The notes: generated from the sequence alone by a model not told the origin. A stretch of DNA of 64,000 bases from Gonatopus flavifemur (GCA_018340375.1 JAFFJZ010000040.1:1054001-1118000), one strand, 5' to 3'; positions 36,052 to 48,939 are shown, counted from the first letter of the stretch. Translations and numbers: made by a program.

Positions 36052-39000
36052 CAGAATATTTGCGAAACCTGGATCACGCAACCCCCTACACACCTCCCTG
36101 CCGCCCTGCAGAACTGTCAACTGATCGACCAACCAGCAATGAGGAACTCCAACATAGGAAGAGCTAGTGGAGGACTTCTTACGCTCATAGATGAGTCTTA
36201 TAAGAATTATGGAAGCTTATTCAGATCAAATGAGTATATATTCATCGAAGTTGCGTTCAATACTCAAATTCTTATTATTGGATCTGTATACACGAATCCA
36301 AAATCGGATTTCAATATCTTCTTAAGTAGCATGAATGATATCTTACTTACAATTTCATTGAAATACGACAATTACATACTTATACTTGGGGGGGGGGGGG
36401 GGGGTTTCAATGCTATATATAAATTTAAATCAATTAAACGAAACATTAGACTTGTGTGACTCTCCTCTTTGTACACAGAGATCTTCTTCCGATCAGAAAA
36501 TTGACCCTAGGGGAAAGAAATTAGTAGAAATAATGGAAAATCATGAACTGATACTTTTGAATGGTAGATCCAAGGAAGGTAGCCCCGCTCAGTTTACGTT
36601 TACAAATATAAGAGGTACATCGGTCATAGACCTAGTTTGGACGAATCTTGCGGGGTTATCTCTTATCAGGAGCGTTAAAGTACTCTCTACACCAACTTTC
36701 TCGGATCACTTCCCAGTGGAGGTTAGCTTCTCTGATGAATCTTCTGAGCCGATAGCTCATACACAGCTTCCCTTAGATGGAAACCCTCCTTGGCGAGTGG
36801 ATACTCCCGTTCTATTCAGATTTCTCAAAATATTTGTAATATTTATAATACCGTAAACGACCTTTCGGAGGATTTATTAATGTCAATTGAAAGCACTGCA
36901 CGCGACTTAGGTTTAACATATACTCATAGCACGAACACTCTAGATCATAAACCTTAGATCGATCATGAATGCAAAGCACTCAAAAGAGAAGTATTGAAGC
37001 AGTTAAGAATATGTAAAGAATCATCCTTCGCACCTAACACTCTTGCGAAATACTCTGAAACAAAAATTAAGTGAAAGAACACTATTGCATTAAAAAAAAA
37101 TAACTACAAATTGAACATTGTAAACCAAATTGCATCTGCGACAGACGCCTCAGTTTTCTGGTACTGTATGAACAAATTTAGATCGCGATATTCATACAAA
37201 GAATACATAAAACTAGAAACTTGGGAGGAATATCCTGCAACGCTTGACTCCCTCAGGAAACCATATGAAACTATTCTCCCGCACACCACTAACACTCTGC
37301 TTGATTCCATGATCACTGATCAAGAGATAGCTGACAGTCCACGCAGATGTAAGACAAGAGAATCTCCAGGTTCAGATGAAGTCAGCTCCGAATTTTATAA
37401 GAGTTTACCACATAATTGGTTGTTATACTTGAATGTACTTTTCAATAGAATTCTGAGGGAAAAAATGATACCGAATTCCTGGGCGTCTGTACATGTAAGG
37501 ATGGTCCACAAAAGGGGTGAAGAAGATAATCCTCTCAATTACGGTCCAATTGCGTTGGTAAATGCCATCACAAAAATCTTCACACTGATACTTTCGTCAA
37601 GATTAACTCAATGGACAACCATCAACAATGTGATACCGGAATGGCAATCGGGCTCTAGGTCTGAACGAGGTTGCATGGACAACCTCTTTACACTCAACTT
37701 GGTAATTCAAATCCACCTTGCTCGGGCTAGAGGAAAAATTTTCACCCTTTTTGTTGACTCCCGTCGAGCTTTTGACTCGATCGCTTATAACATTCTCTGG
37801 GATAAATTACACTCCATCGGCCTTAGCTCTAAATTCATGAATATCCTAATAAAAGGCAACACAATCGATCAAAACTCAAGGAGGGCTAACTCGACCAGTA
37901 GATATAACCGAAGGAGTACTCCAAGGGGAAATACTGAGCCCTCTGCTCTTCTCCTTGTTTATCTCGGACCTCAAAGAATTCCTACGTAAGGAAGGAATCA
38001 GAGGGGTCTCCATTTCTCACTCAACTGAAATACTTATGTTAGGCTATGCGGATGACCTAGTCTTATTCGCAGATTCGCAAGTCAATATGAGAAAATTACT
38101 TTCGGCCTTTTATAAATACTGCAACGCTTTCGGACTGGAAGTCAACACTGGGAAAACCAAGATAGTTGTATTTAGGGAAGGGGGGCACTTCTATTCAACT
38201 AAGTTCTCTCCTTTCATGTATGGTAGGGAACAGATTGAATTAACTAATCAATATACATATTTAGGAATCATATTCTCCTCCTCGGCCATCTTTTCTAAAT
38301 ATCTGCCAGTAGTATTGAGTAAATCAACACGAGCTATGAGTTCAAGTTTAGCTATTCTGAAATCCCTGAATCTAGACTCTTGGCACCCTGTGAATAGATT
38401 GTTCGATAGCCTGGTCAAAAGTATATTACTGTACGGCTGCCCCATATGGAGTCTGAGATACCTGGACGAGGTCGAGAGAATTCAAGCCTCATATTTTAGG
38501 AAGGTGTTATTGTTACCTCGCAGCACCTCTGAGTATGGAATTAGGTTGGAAGTAGGGAGACCTTCCCTATCTAAACCTATTTTTGAACAAACCATGAATT
38601 GGATTGTGAAAGTTCTCACTATGCCGGAGTATCGTTACCCTGAAATATGTCTGAATAAGCTAATTCTGCTCGCTAAATCAAGCACGGCAACAAAAAAAAA
38701 TATAACTGGGCACTCCAAATCAAAGAGTCCTTCCTATATGCTAACGCTCTCGATTTATGGGACAATTTAACAGGAATCTTGATCCCTGCTAACAAGGAAA
38801 ATGTGATCGCCTCATATGAGAAAACTCTGCACGGAAAAGACAAAGGAAGGGTGGAGGCATCCTCCACTCTACAAATCCTGCCACATCTATCGCTCTCTCA
38901 AGGACCACAGAGATATCTCACTTTCAGGCTGAAAGCTCCCATAAGAAGTCTCATCGCCCAAATACGCGTGATAAATAATGTATACCCAAGACTTATAATG

Positions 39001-39243
39001 AATACAGAAGTATATTCTCTAAACGCGGATCTGACCTGCCATCTATGCGGAACGACTTCACAGCAATTACTGTTCCACTACTTGGTCGAGTGCCCCTCCC
39101 TTATTTCTCAAAGAAAAGGTATTCTTGGTCATGCCAGTAATGCGGAGGAGGTGAAAAAGGCATGGTTAACACTCATAGACAACCCTGATAAATGGCAGAG
39201 CGCTAAGTTGTACGATTATATGAAATCAGCAACTAAATTGTGA
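36052..39243 (+). pseudogene. LINE ORF2: endonuclease, reverse transcriptase, C-terminal zinc knuckle (frameshifted)
   Basis: The frame opens near CETWITQPPTHLPAALQNCQ (36061), which carries the apurinic-endonuclease ETW-type Glu. Then come GRASGGLLTLI, a G-tract where GGDFN is expected, SVIDLVWTN and SDHFPVEVSF. The reverse transcriptase follows: SPGSDEVSSEFYKSL, IPNSWASVHVRMVHKRG, NYGPIALVNAITKIFT, QSGSRSERGCMDNLF, FVDSRRAFDSI, then (after a shift near 37880) GVLQGEILSPLLFSLFISDL and LGYADDLVLFAD. The C-terminus has CHLCGTTSQQLLFHYLVEC. Breaks are at the G-tract (36388-36404), at stops around 36857-37080, near 37880, and near 38770. ORF2 nicks target DNA and primes reverse transcription there. 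CR1/Jockey-group relationship is likely; the clade is not resolved. The 3' end runs into ATT-type repeats. Confidence 0.8.
36388..36404 (+). repeat. 17-base G homopolymer inside the endonuclease
   Basis: The tract replaces the codons of the conserved GGDFN motif and shifts the frame. The text before it reads YILILGG and after it FNA or VSML, depending on frame. Confidence 0.8.
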
Positions 39244-39417
39244 TAGGTTGTCATCGAAATCATATTTCTCTGAAGCTGAATCCAATATCAGAATTGAGTG
39301 AAATCATGACCACTACTAATAGTATCATTGAATTCGTTCAAGCATCAATATAACTATTATTACTATATTATGATTGGGATATTAATATTGGCATCATCAC
39401 CAATATTATTCATATTA

Positions 39418-39472
39418 TGATGATGATTATTATCATTATTATTATTATTATTATTATTGTTATTATTATTGT
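39418..39472 (+). repeat. ATT/ATG trinucleotide array, 5' of the R1-type LINE
   Basis: ATT units with some ATG and GTT. It may be the 3' tail of the upstream LINE. The R1-type element follows it directly. Confidence 0.85.
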
Positions 39473-39757
39473 TGGATCCCGTCCAAAACCAGCTGTCCAC
39501 GTTCCGATGCCGGAGACAGTCTCTCGAGGCACATCTTCGCGACGTTCCATCTGGGCGTCAGGTGGTTACGCGCGCCACGGGCTGGAGCTACATCTCGGAT
39601 GTTGGATGTGATGTATTGGTGATCGCTGGCTGTGTAGTCCTCGATCACCCTCCAGCCCTCGACACGGCGCACCAGATCTTCCGTCGCGAGAGAGATGTCC
39701 AAGATCGTCTGTCGATAGCCAGGCCTCCGGAAGGTAGAGCTGCCCTCCCGTGGACAA
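39473..39757 (-). pseudogene. Inverted endonuclease C-terminus of the R1-type LINE
   Basis: On the minus strand: RRPGYRQTILDISLATEDLV, then EGWRVIEDYTASDHQYITSN, then LTPRWNVAKMCLERLSPASE. The SDHQYI block is the conserved SDH at the end of the apurinic-type endonuclease in R1-clade LINEs. In sense order this belongs just before the reverse transcriptase at 39767, but here it is flipped. Confidence 0.8.
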
Positions 39758-39766
39758 GCATGAGCA

Positions 39767-42020
39767 GTGGTGGATGTTGCAATGCGTCACATCCACCGCG
39801 CTTGTCGGGAGGCAGTGCCGAGGAGTCGGAGAAGAAATGGAAGGAGACCGCTATATTGGTGGACGGACGAGATCGCGGCGCTGAGGAGCGAGAGTCTCAG
39901 ACTCAGACGCATCGCCCAGCGCTCGAGGACCCACGATCGTGGCGACGCAGCCCCCAAAATCGCCGCTTACCAAGCAGCGAGGAAAAGGTTACGCCGGGCC
40001 ATAAAGGAAAGCCAGCACCGATGCTGGAAGGCGCTTGAACAGGATCTTGACGATGATCCTCGGGGGTTGGGGTATAGGATAGTGCTCCGCAAATTGGGGA
40101 CATACTCAAACGGTGCTCCCAAAAACGCGGAGACCCTCAAGAAGATTGTTGACGGCCAATCCCCCCAACACCCTGAGCGCCCAAGCCGTCCTTCAACACC
40201 TGGAGACGCGGAGACTCCTCCCTTCACAGGAGGGGAGCCAGCGATTGCCGCGCGCTCGCTCAAGAACAGGAAATCCCTGGGCCCGGATGGCTCACCAGCA
40301 GAGGTGCTGAAGGCAGTTGCGCAGAGCCATCCAAAGCTCTTGCTCGACATGTATAACGCCTGCCTGCGAGCGGGGATTTTCCCTGCCCGCTGGAAACTGG
40401 CTAGGTTGGCGTTGGTGAGCAAGAGCAAGGGGCCAGCAGACGACCCGTCATCTTACAGGCCCCTGTGCATGCTGGATACAGTCGGCAAACTCCTGGAGAA
40501 GCTCCTCAAGCCTCACCTCCACGGAGCCATCAAAGCCGCTGAAGACCTCTCCGGACGTCAATATGGCTTCAGGAGAGGGAGGTCGACGGTTCACGCTATC
40601 CAGGAGGTGATCGAGGCAGCCAGGGGCACGGGGCGCGGAAATCACTATTCCCGCCCCGTTTGTCTGCTGGTCACGTTGGATGTGCGCAACGCCTTTAACT
40701 CGGTTAGATGGAGCGACGCTATAAGCGCACTGGAGCGGGACTTTTGAGTGCCCGAATATCTCATGAGGGTACTCGACGACTACCTGAGATCCCGCTCCCT
40801 AATGTATGAGACCGAGAATGGCCCGGTGGAGAGAGAGTTGACCTCTGGAGCGGCTCAAGGCTCCATACTGGGACCCGATATATGGAACGCTACCTATGAC
40901 GAGATTCTCCGTATGGAGCTGCCGGGGGAGGGGGTGTTTCTGGTTGGGTATGCGGATGACGTCGGTGCGGTCATTATCGCACGCACCGTCGAACAGGCGC
41001 AGATGCTGCTCAACCAGACCAAGCGTCGCGTCCGTTCTTGGATGGACGGCCACGGGTTGCAGCTGGCATTGGCGGAGACTGAGATCGTGCTCCTCACCAA
41101 GAAGCATATCCCCCTGATCAGGGATATGCAGGTAGGACAGGTGACGGTCCAGACGAAGGCATTGGTGAAATACCTGGGGGTGTGCCTAGATTCACGGCTC
41201 ACCTTCTGGGAAGAAATAAGGAGCAAAGCGGACAAGGCGGCGGAAAGAGTCACATCGTTGAGCAGGGTTATGGCCAATATCGGCGGCCCCCGACCCTGCA
41301 GGAGGAAACTACTCCTACGAACCGCCGAATCCATCATGCTCTACGGTGCCGAAGTCTGGGCCGATGCGCTGCGGTACGAAAAATACCGGAAGCGCATGGC
41401 CGCAGTTCAGCGGAGAGGGGCCCTCCGTATCGCCTGCTCCTACCGCACGGTCTCGGAGCCTGCAGCGTTGGTCGTTGCGGGGGTCATACCAATTGACCTC
41501 CTCGCCCAGGAACGGAGGTCCGTCCACCATATAGCTTCCGTCGCAGGGAGGGATGGAGCGAGGCGTCAAGCTAGAGACGTGTCTTTGCGTACCTGGCAAG
41601 AACGGTGGGAAGGGGAGTCGCGAGCCAGATGGACAGCGAGGATGATACCTCGTCTGGATTCCGGCTCAACCGTCAGCATGGGGAAGTCAATTACTTCCTC
41701 ACTCAGCTGCTGACGGGGCACGGTCTGTTCCAAGCCTACCTCTGCAAAATGGGCAAGGTGCAGGAACCAGACTGTGTCTCCTGCGACTCCAAACGAGACG
41801 ATGCCCTACACACGTTCTTTGAGTGTAAGGAGTGGCGGGCGGAGAGAAGTCGTCTCGAAGAGATCTACGACAGCGTGACTCCATAGAACATCGTTGGAGC
41901 CATGCTGCTAAGCCAGGATGCATGGACTAATGTCGCTAGCTTTGCGGAGTCGGTCCTGCGACGGAAGAAGAGGGTCCTCGATGCGAGAGCCAGCAGGGGA
42001 GTGTTGAACAAGGAATGTAT
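39767..42020 (+). pseudogene. R1-type LINE reverse transcriptase and zinc knuckle, three lesions
   Basis: The frame contains RRPLYWWTDEIAALR, SLGPDGSPAEVLKAV, SSYRPLCMLDTVGKLLEKL, GRQYGFRRGRSTVHAIQEV, LLVTLDVRNAFNSVRW, TSGAAQGSILGPDIWNATYD and FLVGYADDVGAVI (catalytic YADD). After these comes TKALVKYLGVCLD. The C-terminus has LTQLLTGHGLFQAYLCKMGK and a CCHC knuckle (CVSCDSKRDDALHTFFECKEW). The WN-x-YD and AQGS-LGP patterns are typical of the R1 clade, whose members often have fixed target sequences. Lesions: TGA at 40745-40747 (Gly expected, F-GVP), a frameshift near 41655, and TAG at 41884-41886. So few changes suggest a fairly recent insertion. Confidence 0.85.
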
Positions 42021-42206
42021 TGAACAGTTCCGGGGGGGGGGGCGTCAAATGCCTGCCAAGAGGGGGTTTCAGTGGGTATACTGCGATCGGCAACTGTCAT
42101 CTCCAGCCACAGCAGGAGTCCCACACACCGGGGAGCGATGACAACAGCTCCCTGACGGTGCATAAAGCATTTCCCCCTCTATAAAAAAAAAAATGAAAAA
42201 GAAATA

Positions 42207-42263
42207 AATTATTATTATTATCATTATTATTATTATTATCATCATCATCATCATCATTATTAT
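42207..42263 (+). repeat. ATT/ATC trinucleotide array, 3' of the R1-type LINE
   Basis: ATT units followed by ATC units. It matches the array on the other side of the element in type and strand. Confidence 0.85.
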
Positions 42264-43336
42264 TTATGGTGATCATTACTTCTCCTTGCAACATCAATCT
42301 AGATAGATAACTCCAGTGATCTCGATGTGAAACTTTCAGGTCCTGCAAAGCCTAACCACGCGCCTGTAAAACCAATTAGGATTACTCACCACACATGAAG
42401 TAACACCCTCGAATGATACATACTGTCGAACTCATTGTATGGATCTATAGATCTCAACAATAAACTTGTTTCAATTCCATACACGAAATTGATATGGAAT
42501 CGTTTTGAAGAGCAGTGGATGTTCTTAATTCAATTTGATGTTCAAACTCATCCATATCGCACATCAATATGAATATTTGATATTTTCATATGTATATATT
42601 ATTATGAAGATGCGTATCATGTTATTGTACTCTTCCGTATTAAATGAATCATTTTATTCAAAAATGACTTCATCGATAATCTATGTTTTTTGAGTCATAG
42701 TGTACCATATATGGGACGATCTGTTTCTCCGCTCTGAATGATCGTATTGGGATGAACTAAACGGCAAAATATTTGTAAGAACCTCCAGAATACAGATCCC
42801 GAATTCCATAATTATATATCCATTCTTGAAAAAACGTGTCGGAAAGGGTGAATTGGGTGGTTGCCATGTTTACCCTGTTTGTCGTTCAAATCTTCCTTAT
42901 TCGCCTAATTTTTTTAAACAACGGTGAATCGCTTTTTACTTACACCCAACAATGTTAACAAGAAATTTTGACAAACTTCGTTTCTAAAGTTGTAGACAAA
43001 ATGAGAGTATGTGTAAATACAATCTGCTCGCTTCCCATCATCTCCTGACCGCTTAATTTCCATCATTGCCGAGATGATTTCATTTTGGACTTGATAGTTT
43101 CCACTCGACCAGAAGGGTTGATGTGAATCTTGCTGATAATCTCAGCTCACATGACGAAAACATTGCCTTCTGCAGCATGATTCAACGGACTCGAATAATT
43201 TTTCTGGAATAGTCTTCCCTGAATGCGATCCATACTCATCCCCCTGATTAAAGTGGAGCGATAAAAATTATTCGATTCAACATTCAATTTCCCAAAACGT
43301 GTATTTGAGAACTTGTACGATGTATCCCCGTACAGC
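42264..43336. other. Intergenic stretch, no gene recognised
   Basis: AT-rich, with short motif-free ORFs only. Confidence 0.4.
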
Positions 43337-43533
43337 ACCGGACACAGGGGGCATAAATTCAAATATAAAATCCTCAGACCGATTTTCAGCGCTGCCGGAC
43401 AGTACCTCCAGCGAACTAAAAAGGAATCCCCTCACGTATATATAAAACGGAATTATGTGGTTTCGTTCCATCTCACCCACACATGCATATATTCTACTAT
43501 GTCCGTGTGGCGTCTATATGGCCGCCATTTATA
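43337..43533 (+). repeat. ~195-bp repeat, copy 1 (inverted relative to 60913-61094)
   Basis: It shares CAGACCGATTTTCAGCGC, GACAGTACCTCCAGCGAACT-like text, CTCACGTATATAT, TCTCACCCACACATGC and GTGTGGCGTCTATA with the reverse complement of the second copy. Similarity begins at CCGG and stops after GGCCGCCAT on both. It contains the TATA-like TATATATAAAAC. Confidence 0.8.
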
Positions 43534-44027
43534 ATATAAATATAAATTTCAATAGAATTGAACGTGGGTTAGTGTAGTCCATTATGGAGATTATGGATAA
43601 AATTTCCGAACCCGTTATGATATTCAAAAGTCATGTGTAATTGTCAAATGGTTGAAATTTTTGTTCATGATTATTTGTCATTATTCCCCTAATTTATTGA
43701 GATAGCGTATGTCACGCGTTGAGGTTATATATATCTGAGGTACGTAATTTGCATTGTCTAAAGTAATTTAATTACTCCAATTCGTGTGATTATTGTGTAG
43801 AGGGATTATTTGATTCATTTACAATCTTATGGTCATAAATATAAATACTTGTGGAAAGAAATGCATGTGGTTTCAAATCACTTTTGTATGGAACTGTCAT
43901 CCACGACCATGTCATCAATCATATTCTATTGACTCAACTCTCATCTTAATTTTATTTTGTGTCAACATTTGATATTAAAAACAGGTTTATTTGGATAATT
44001 ATATTATAAGACTCATGAAGAAAGATA
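43534..44027. other. AT-rich stretch, nothing recognised
   Basis: Sits between the 195-bp repeat and the degenerate THAP exon. Confidence 0.35.
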
Positions 44028-44160
44028 TGTTTCCAGGTACGTGATACAAGGTATAATTGTGTCGTGTTTGGACAAAGGTCTGATCGGAAGGATGTGTTGG
44101 GATGCAAGTCAGTATCTCCTACGAGAATAAAAACCACAATGACGAAAACGAATATCATTG
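44028..44160 (+). pseudogene. Degenerate duplicate of a THAP exon
   Basis: The frame YNCVVFGQRSDRKD resembles YSCVVPGCDSGRKD of the THAP exon at 45083, and the DNA before and after also aligns (CCAGGTACGTGATAC against CCTAGGTATGGGATAC). The start codon is lost and the second zinc-binding Cys has become Gln. It may be a duplicated or independent 5' piece of a P-type element. Confidence 0.5.
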
Positions 44161-45671
44161 GCTGATACCTACATTGATTCTGGCAATATCACTACGATCA
44201 TTTCAAAGTACGCTGACTTACCTTCTATTAAATCAATTGATTAGTTCATCGATATATCCAACCGAATGATAAATCATGAAAAGTGCAAAAGATATTCAAC
44301 GCTCAAATATTAGGTAAGAGACTAATGATTCGAGGGAATGTTTTTGAATGCATTTAATGATATCTTCTACATGAAGTAATTCAACCCTCAAACTGTATGC
44401 TTGGTTAGCATAACCCAGGATGAATTTGAAACATGTTGAATTTTATAATAGTGTTAGTTTCAACATCAACATCTTTGAAAAGGAAAATTTCAATGTGAAT
44501 CATTGAATGAATTCACTATTATCTAGACAGAAAAGCAAGTTGATGTCAAATTTAATGTGTGACAATACAGTTCAGTTTCAAGTGTGCAGTGTGAGGGTTA
44601 ATTAACAATGCTTTTCCTGTTTGGGGATGTATTTACTATGATTTCATCAGGAAGGAGACTACTATAAGTAGTTGATGACATTCTACATTCACGAATACAT
44701 CAGGGAACATTGTCCCATATACAAAGTGTTGGAAAGGGTTGAATCGAGGATTAAGGAATTTTTCCAAATTCCAGTGGTATATGAGTCCTTAAAACAACAA
44801 TATTCAACTCATCTCATAGTCCATATTGTAATGAATATATGAAATAAATAGTAATGATCAGAGTTCCCACACGTTTTTCTTTGCATCAATTCTTTCACTT
44901 GTTCATCATTTGAGTGAATACATCACATGATTTGGAATAAAAAGTCTGAAGAATCATTGCTCATAAAATTGAAATGAGAATTTTGTTTTGGATTCCTTGG
45001 ATTCACGTGAGGGAATTATGTGTTTGTTTATAAGCCCAAGACGGAATGCGGATAAAATTTATAATGAAAAACGTTCCTAGGTATGGGATACTACAGTTGT
45101 GTTGTGCCTGGATGTGACTCCGGACGAAAGGATCCAAGTCATTATCTGCCAAGAGATGAAAAGAAGGGGAAAATATGGTTACAGGCAATCAGAAACCCTC
45201 TTCTGATCAGTATGCCATACGTGGACATATTGAAGAAAAAAATGCGTATTTGCAGAAAACATTTTACCGTAGGAAGTTTCATGTGTGGTAAGAAAATCAA
45301 TTTGAAACCAGAAGCTGTCCCAAGTTTGTTCCAGCCTCGAGATGATATTTCACCTAATACTTTGGTGATAATTATAATTCACACATTATCATCTATATAT
45401 TTATATTTATATTTGTGAGACTATGATTTGACTATACGGAACAGGAAAATTCGGAAATGACATCGAAGGTGTTCAGCAATGAACAAGAATCGAAATTTCA
45501 TAAAAATGTTGATAATTTTTGAAAAATTTAGAAATTTTCAATTGTATATTCACTGAATTCTTTAATGTTGAGTCAATTCAAGTACATCCTATTCTAACAT
45601 GATGGATACATGAATTTGAAAATATCATGTGAATTATCAATTGTTGAACCTGTTTCGTGTGATGAATATTG

Positions 45672-45897
45672 AAAATTTTGGTAGGGCCCAGCAATACCGA
45701 ACACATTCAATCCGGAAGGTCAGTAAGACCGAATGGAATAATCCCGAATAGAAATGAGCCAGAATAATTACTATGAGTTCCTAGCCAACCACCAAGCATA
45801 TCAGAAGTTCCTAAAATCTATTCGGGATTATTGCATCCGGGCTTACTGACCTTTGGGATTAAATGTGTTCGGTATTGCTGGACCCCACCAAAATTTT
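45672..45897. mobile_element. 226-bp MITE in intron 1 of the P-type gene
   Basis: AAAATTTTGGTAGGGCCCAG and the reverse complement of GCTGGACCCCACCAAAATTT pair with two differences. AATACCGAACACATT, GGTCAGTAAG and AATAATCCCGAATA pair further inside. Confidence 0.8.
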
Positions 45898-46210
45898 AAA
45901 TGTTTACAGCAATTTACAGTACATTTGTTCTTGAAAATTCACATAATCGTCTGTTAAAATGTATTCTTCAATTCTATGATAAAGTCACCTGAATGGTCAA
46001 CGACTGGAAGACATACATGTAGCAGTGTCCCAGTAGTCAATGTGATAACCAAATGTTCTCTCGTTCCAAGTGAAGGAACAGATGTAAAACGAAAAAGGAG
46101 CGCTGAGTCACACATCCACTCAGCTGAAGAGGTTGTCAACAAAAAGAGATGTGTGGTAAGAATGATGTTAAGATTTATTGGTTTTTAGTGCTGAATTATT
46201 TATGATTCAG

Positions 46211-46544
46211 CGATATTCACAGACACCAACAGGATACTCTGAATTCAAAACGATGTTTGTGAAGGAAGAAAAACATAAAGAACTGGAATTTCCATGAGAA
46301 AATTTAGTAAGTTGTATAAAAATGTTTAATGTGAACGATTGTTTTGATTCTAATGATCAAAATGCTAATGAATTGATTTTGTTGACAGATGTTAAATGAA
46401 GAGATTGAAGCAAGAAGTCCATCGATCGGGCGCAAGTTTCTTGATACTTCACAGACGACGACCACAGCAGAACATTCTGAATTTGAGACGGTGTTCGTAA
46501 AAGAACAAGAATGCAAAGATCAGGAGTTTCCACAAGAAAATCTA
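46211..46544 (+). repeat. Tandemly duplicated exon-intron unit in the P-type gene
   Basis: Exon 46211-46306 (EFKTMFVKEEKHKELEFP) and exon 46389-46544 (EFETVFVKEQECKDQEFP) are related. So are the introns that follow them (GTAAGTTGTATAAAAATGTT against GTGAGTTATATAAGAATATT). The first copy has acquired a TGA (FP-stop-ENL) where the second has CAA. Confidence 0.75.
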
Positions 46545-47743
46545 GTGAGTTATATAAGAATATTGGATGTCAACGATTATTTTAATTTTCCTTCTGTTCA
46601 CAGACGTTGACTGAAAGAATATAACCATCCAAGCAGAATTTTGCGGACCCTGTTGCTGGAGAAAATGTTGAAATCTTGAACAATGAAGCAAATGGAAAGG
46701 ATGTCCGCTCACTTTTAGGAGGATACACCAGAGCAAAGAAGTTACCAGCTACCGCTCGAAGATTATATATGATTGCAAAACACTTGAGAAAGCAACAGCA
46801 TAATAATCTAAATACAATTAATAGGTTTGCATGAATTTCACATATTCTATTAGTTCCACTAACAAAAACAGTGATGAAGTATAGCATTTATGGAAATTCT
46901 ATCATTCAATCTCGAAACGCTATTTCATTCAAAGCAGTATGATTTATGTCATTCATACTGTTTAATGTTGGTTGATTATTAGTTTTATACGGCGTTTCTC
47001 AGAATTAGGAAAGTAACTACTTAACGTTCTAAGCTAGTGTAGAGACTTCGAAATGGACTATTTTTTGAGTGAATTTTTGGACGAGGAAAAATCCATTATT
47101 GATCGAACAGAGTATACTACACATTGACACATGTATTAAGGTACAATTATTCAATTTTTGATTGAAAAATTTGTACGAAATAACGGCACACAAGCGCTGT
47201 CAACAACACGTGTTTTTAAAAACACTGTTTTCAAAAACAATGTGGGAGTGTATACATAATATGTGTGGGTGTATATATAATATGTGTGGCTCGAAGCGAA
47301 GATTGGAACAAATGAAGCGTCAAATGTTCCAACTTGCGCTTTTTTCGCGCTTGGATACTATTTCGTTCAATCTTTCGCGTCGCTTCATACACTTCTTACG
47401 CTTACATTTTCGCTAGGGATTATCTGCGTAACATAGGCAACTGCGTATTCAAAACTTGACGTGGTACGTGCTCATTTCTTATCAGTGCATAACTATTAAT
47501 TCTCAATGAGCAATATAGAATGAGTGAATTGAGAATTGCAAGAGAATGAATTGCATTTTTACTATGTCCATATACCTGTATATCTTATTATATGTTTTTT
47601 TGTTTTTATTTATTCATTTTTTTTTATTATGTGTCATTGCAGGAACAAAAAATCATTCAGAACAATTCCTTTGAATATCCTTAGTGATCCAAGTTTCCTT
47701 CATTTATCGTTATGAAATGTTGAATTTTTGCAAGTTAGGTGTA

Positions 47744-48939
47744 AGGTCACTGACCCCATTAGCGAACGCGACCCCTTTAGTGAACCTCGAGATAATAAAA
47801 CCTCTTTGGCGAACAAGAAGTGTTTACCTATTACGTGCTGTGAAGATTATTTCAATCTTCAAACATTATTGTTCGTGATGAATGCGAAAACAAATGGAAG
47901 AAAGAAAAATGTAATTCACGAAATAAATAAAGACTCATGCCGAGTGTCACAACGAGCTTTGCCTTCGTGAATCTTACAAGATGAGTTAAGAATGGACATT
48001 TTTTCAATTGTGCATTTTCATAGTATTAATGCGACCATTGAACTATTTTATGTATCCAATCTATTGATATCATTCAAATTAAGATAATATAGGGTTATTT
48101 TCAATAACTGTCAGTCGCTAACCCAGAAAATTGCGCGTTCAGAAATACACACACGAAAATGATCGGTGAATCTATTACTGAACGAATAAACGTAACAATT
48201 AATATCATAGGTATCTACTCTAGGAAAAATTCTTCATGAATTCTCATAATGCGCATAATTTTTCAATCAATCTATAAATTTCTCCAAGGGTTGGAATAAA
48301 CATGTAAAATTATAAACTCTACTTGAAATTCACAATTTTTTTTGCCAAAGTAACTCAAGCAGCAACAGAAGTTCAAAGTATATATGAAATAAAAACGTTG
48401 GTAGAATTTGAGAATAAGATACGAAGAACATATCATGAAAGTTCATAGAATATACGAATGGGACTGTTTCAAATACACTCAGAACGTACATAGTACATTT
48501 GAAATGTACGATATTCATTCAATCGACGTTCGACTGACGTCCCGTCATATATTCGATTACATACGTTCGATGAATATGCATAGCACCTATGAAAAGGTCT
48601 CATTATAATGTGCACAGGATATATTTCGAATATCATCAGGAAAGTGATAATAACTCATCTGAGCAACCTCAGATTCTACGCGTTCAATAATGGGGTCAAT
48701 CAGCGTTCACTAATTCATGCGATCCGTTCACTAATGGGGGTATTGTTAACATTCCATTAATTTCATTATTTTTATTGTTATCACTTAGAAAATGAATAAA
48801 AAATCACGGTGAGAGGGAATTGAAATGCTCAATCTACCTCATTTACTCGTGGAAATTCATTTTAAAGAAATTATTCATGAAATAATTTATATTTAGAGTG
48901 CTTGTGTTCTTAAATGTTCACTAATGGGGTCAGTTACCT
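47744..48939. mobile_element. 1.2-kb TIR element with TA duplication in the P-type gene's big intron
   Basis: AGGTCACTGACCCCATTAGC at the left and GCTAATGGGGTCAGT-like text at the right (reading CACTAATGGGGTCAGTTACC) are inverted repeats of about 25 bp, each bordered by TA. Related TTCACTAATGGGG words recur at about 48705-48735. No transposase is visible. Confidence 0.7.

Larger units (their letters stand above)
39473..42200 (+). mobile_element. R1-type LINE with inverted 5' part, flanked by ATT arrays
   Basis: The coding sequence is distinctly GC-rich compared with its surroundings. The endonuclease end lies on the minus strand (39473-39757) and the rest on the plus strand (from about 39760). 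That is the layout left by twin priming. The 3' end passes CCCTCTATAAAAAAAAAAA and GAAATAAATTATT into a second ATT array (42207-42263). Confidence 0.8.

Noticed and set aside
47728..47970. Cys-containing frame (CLPITCCEDYF) resembling part of a second THAP finger
   Set aside because: It lies inside a TIR element with TA duplication, lacks the other THAP residues and joins to no exon in phase.
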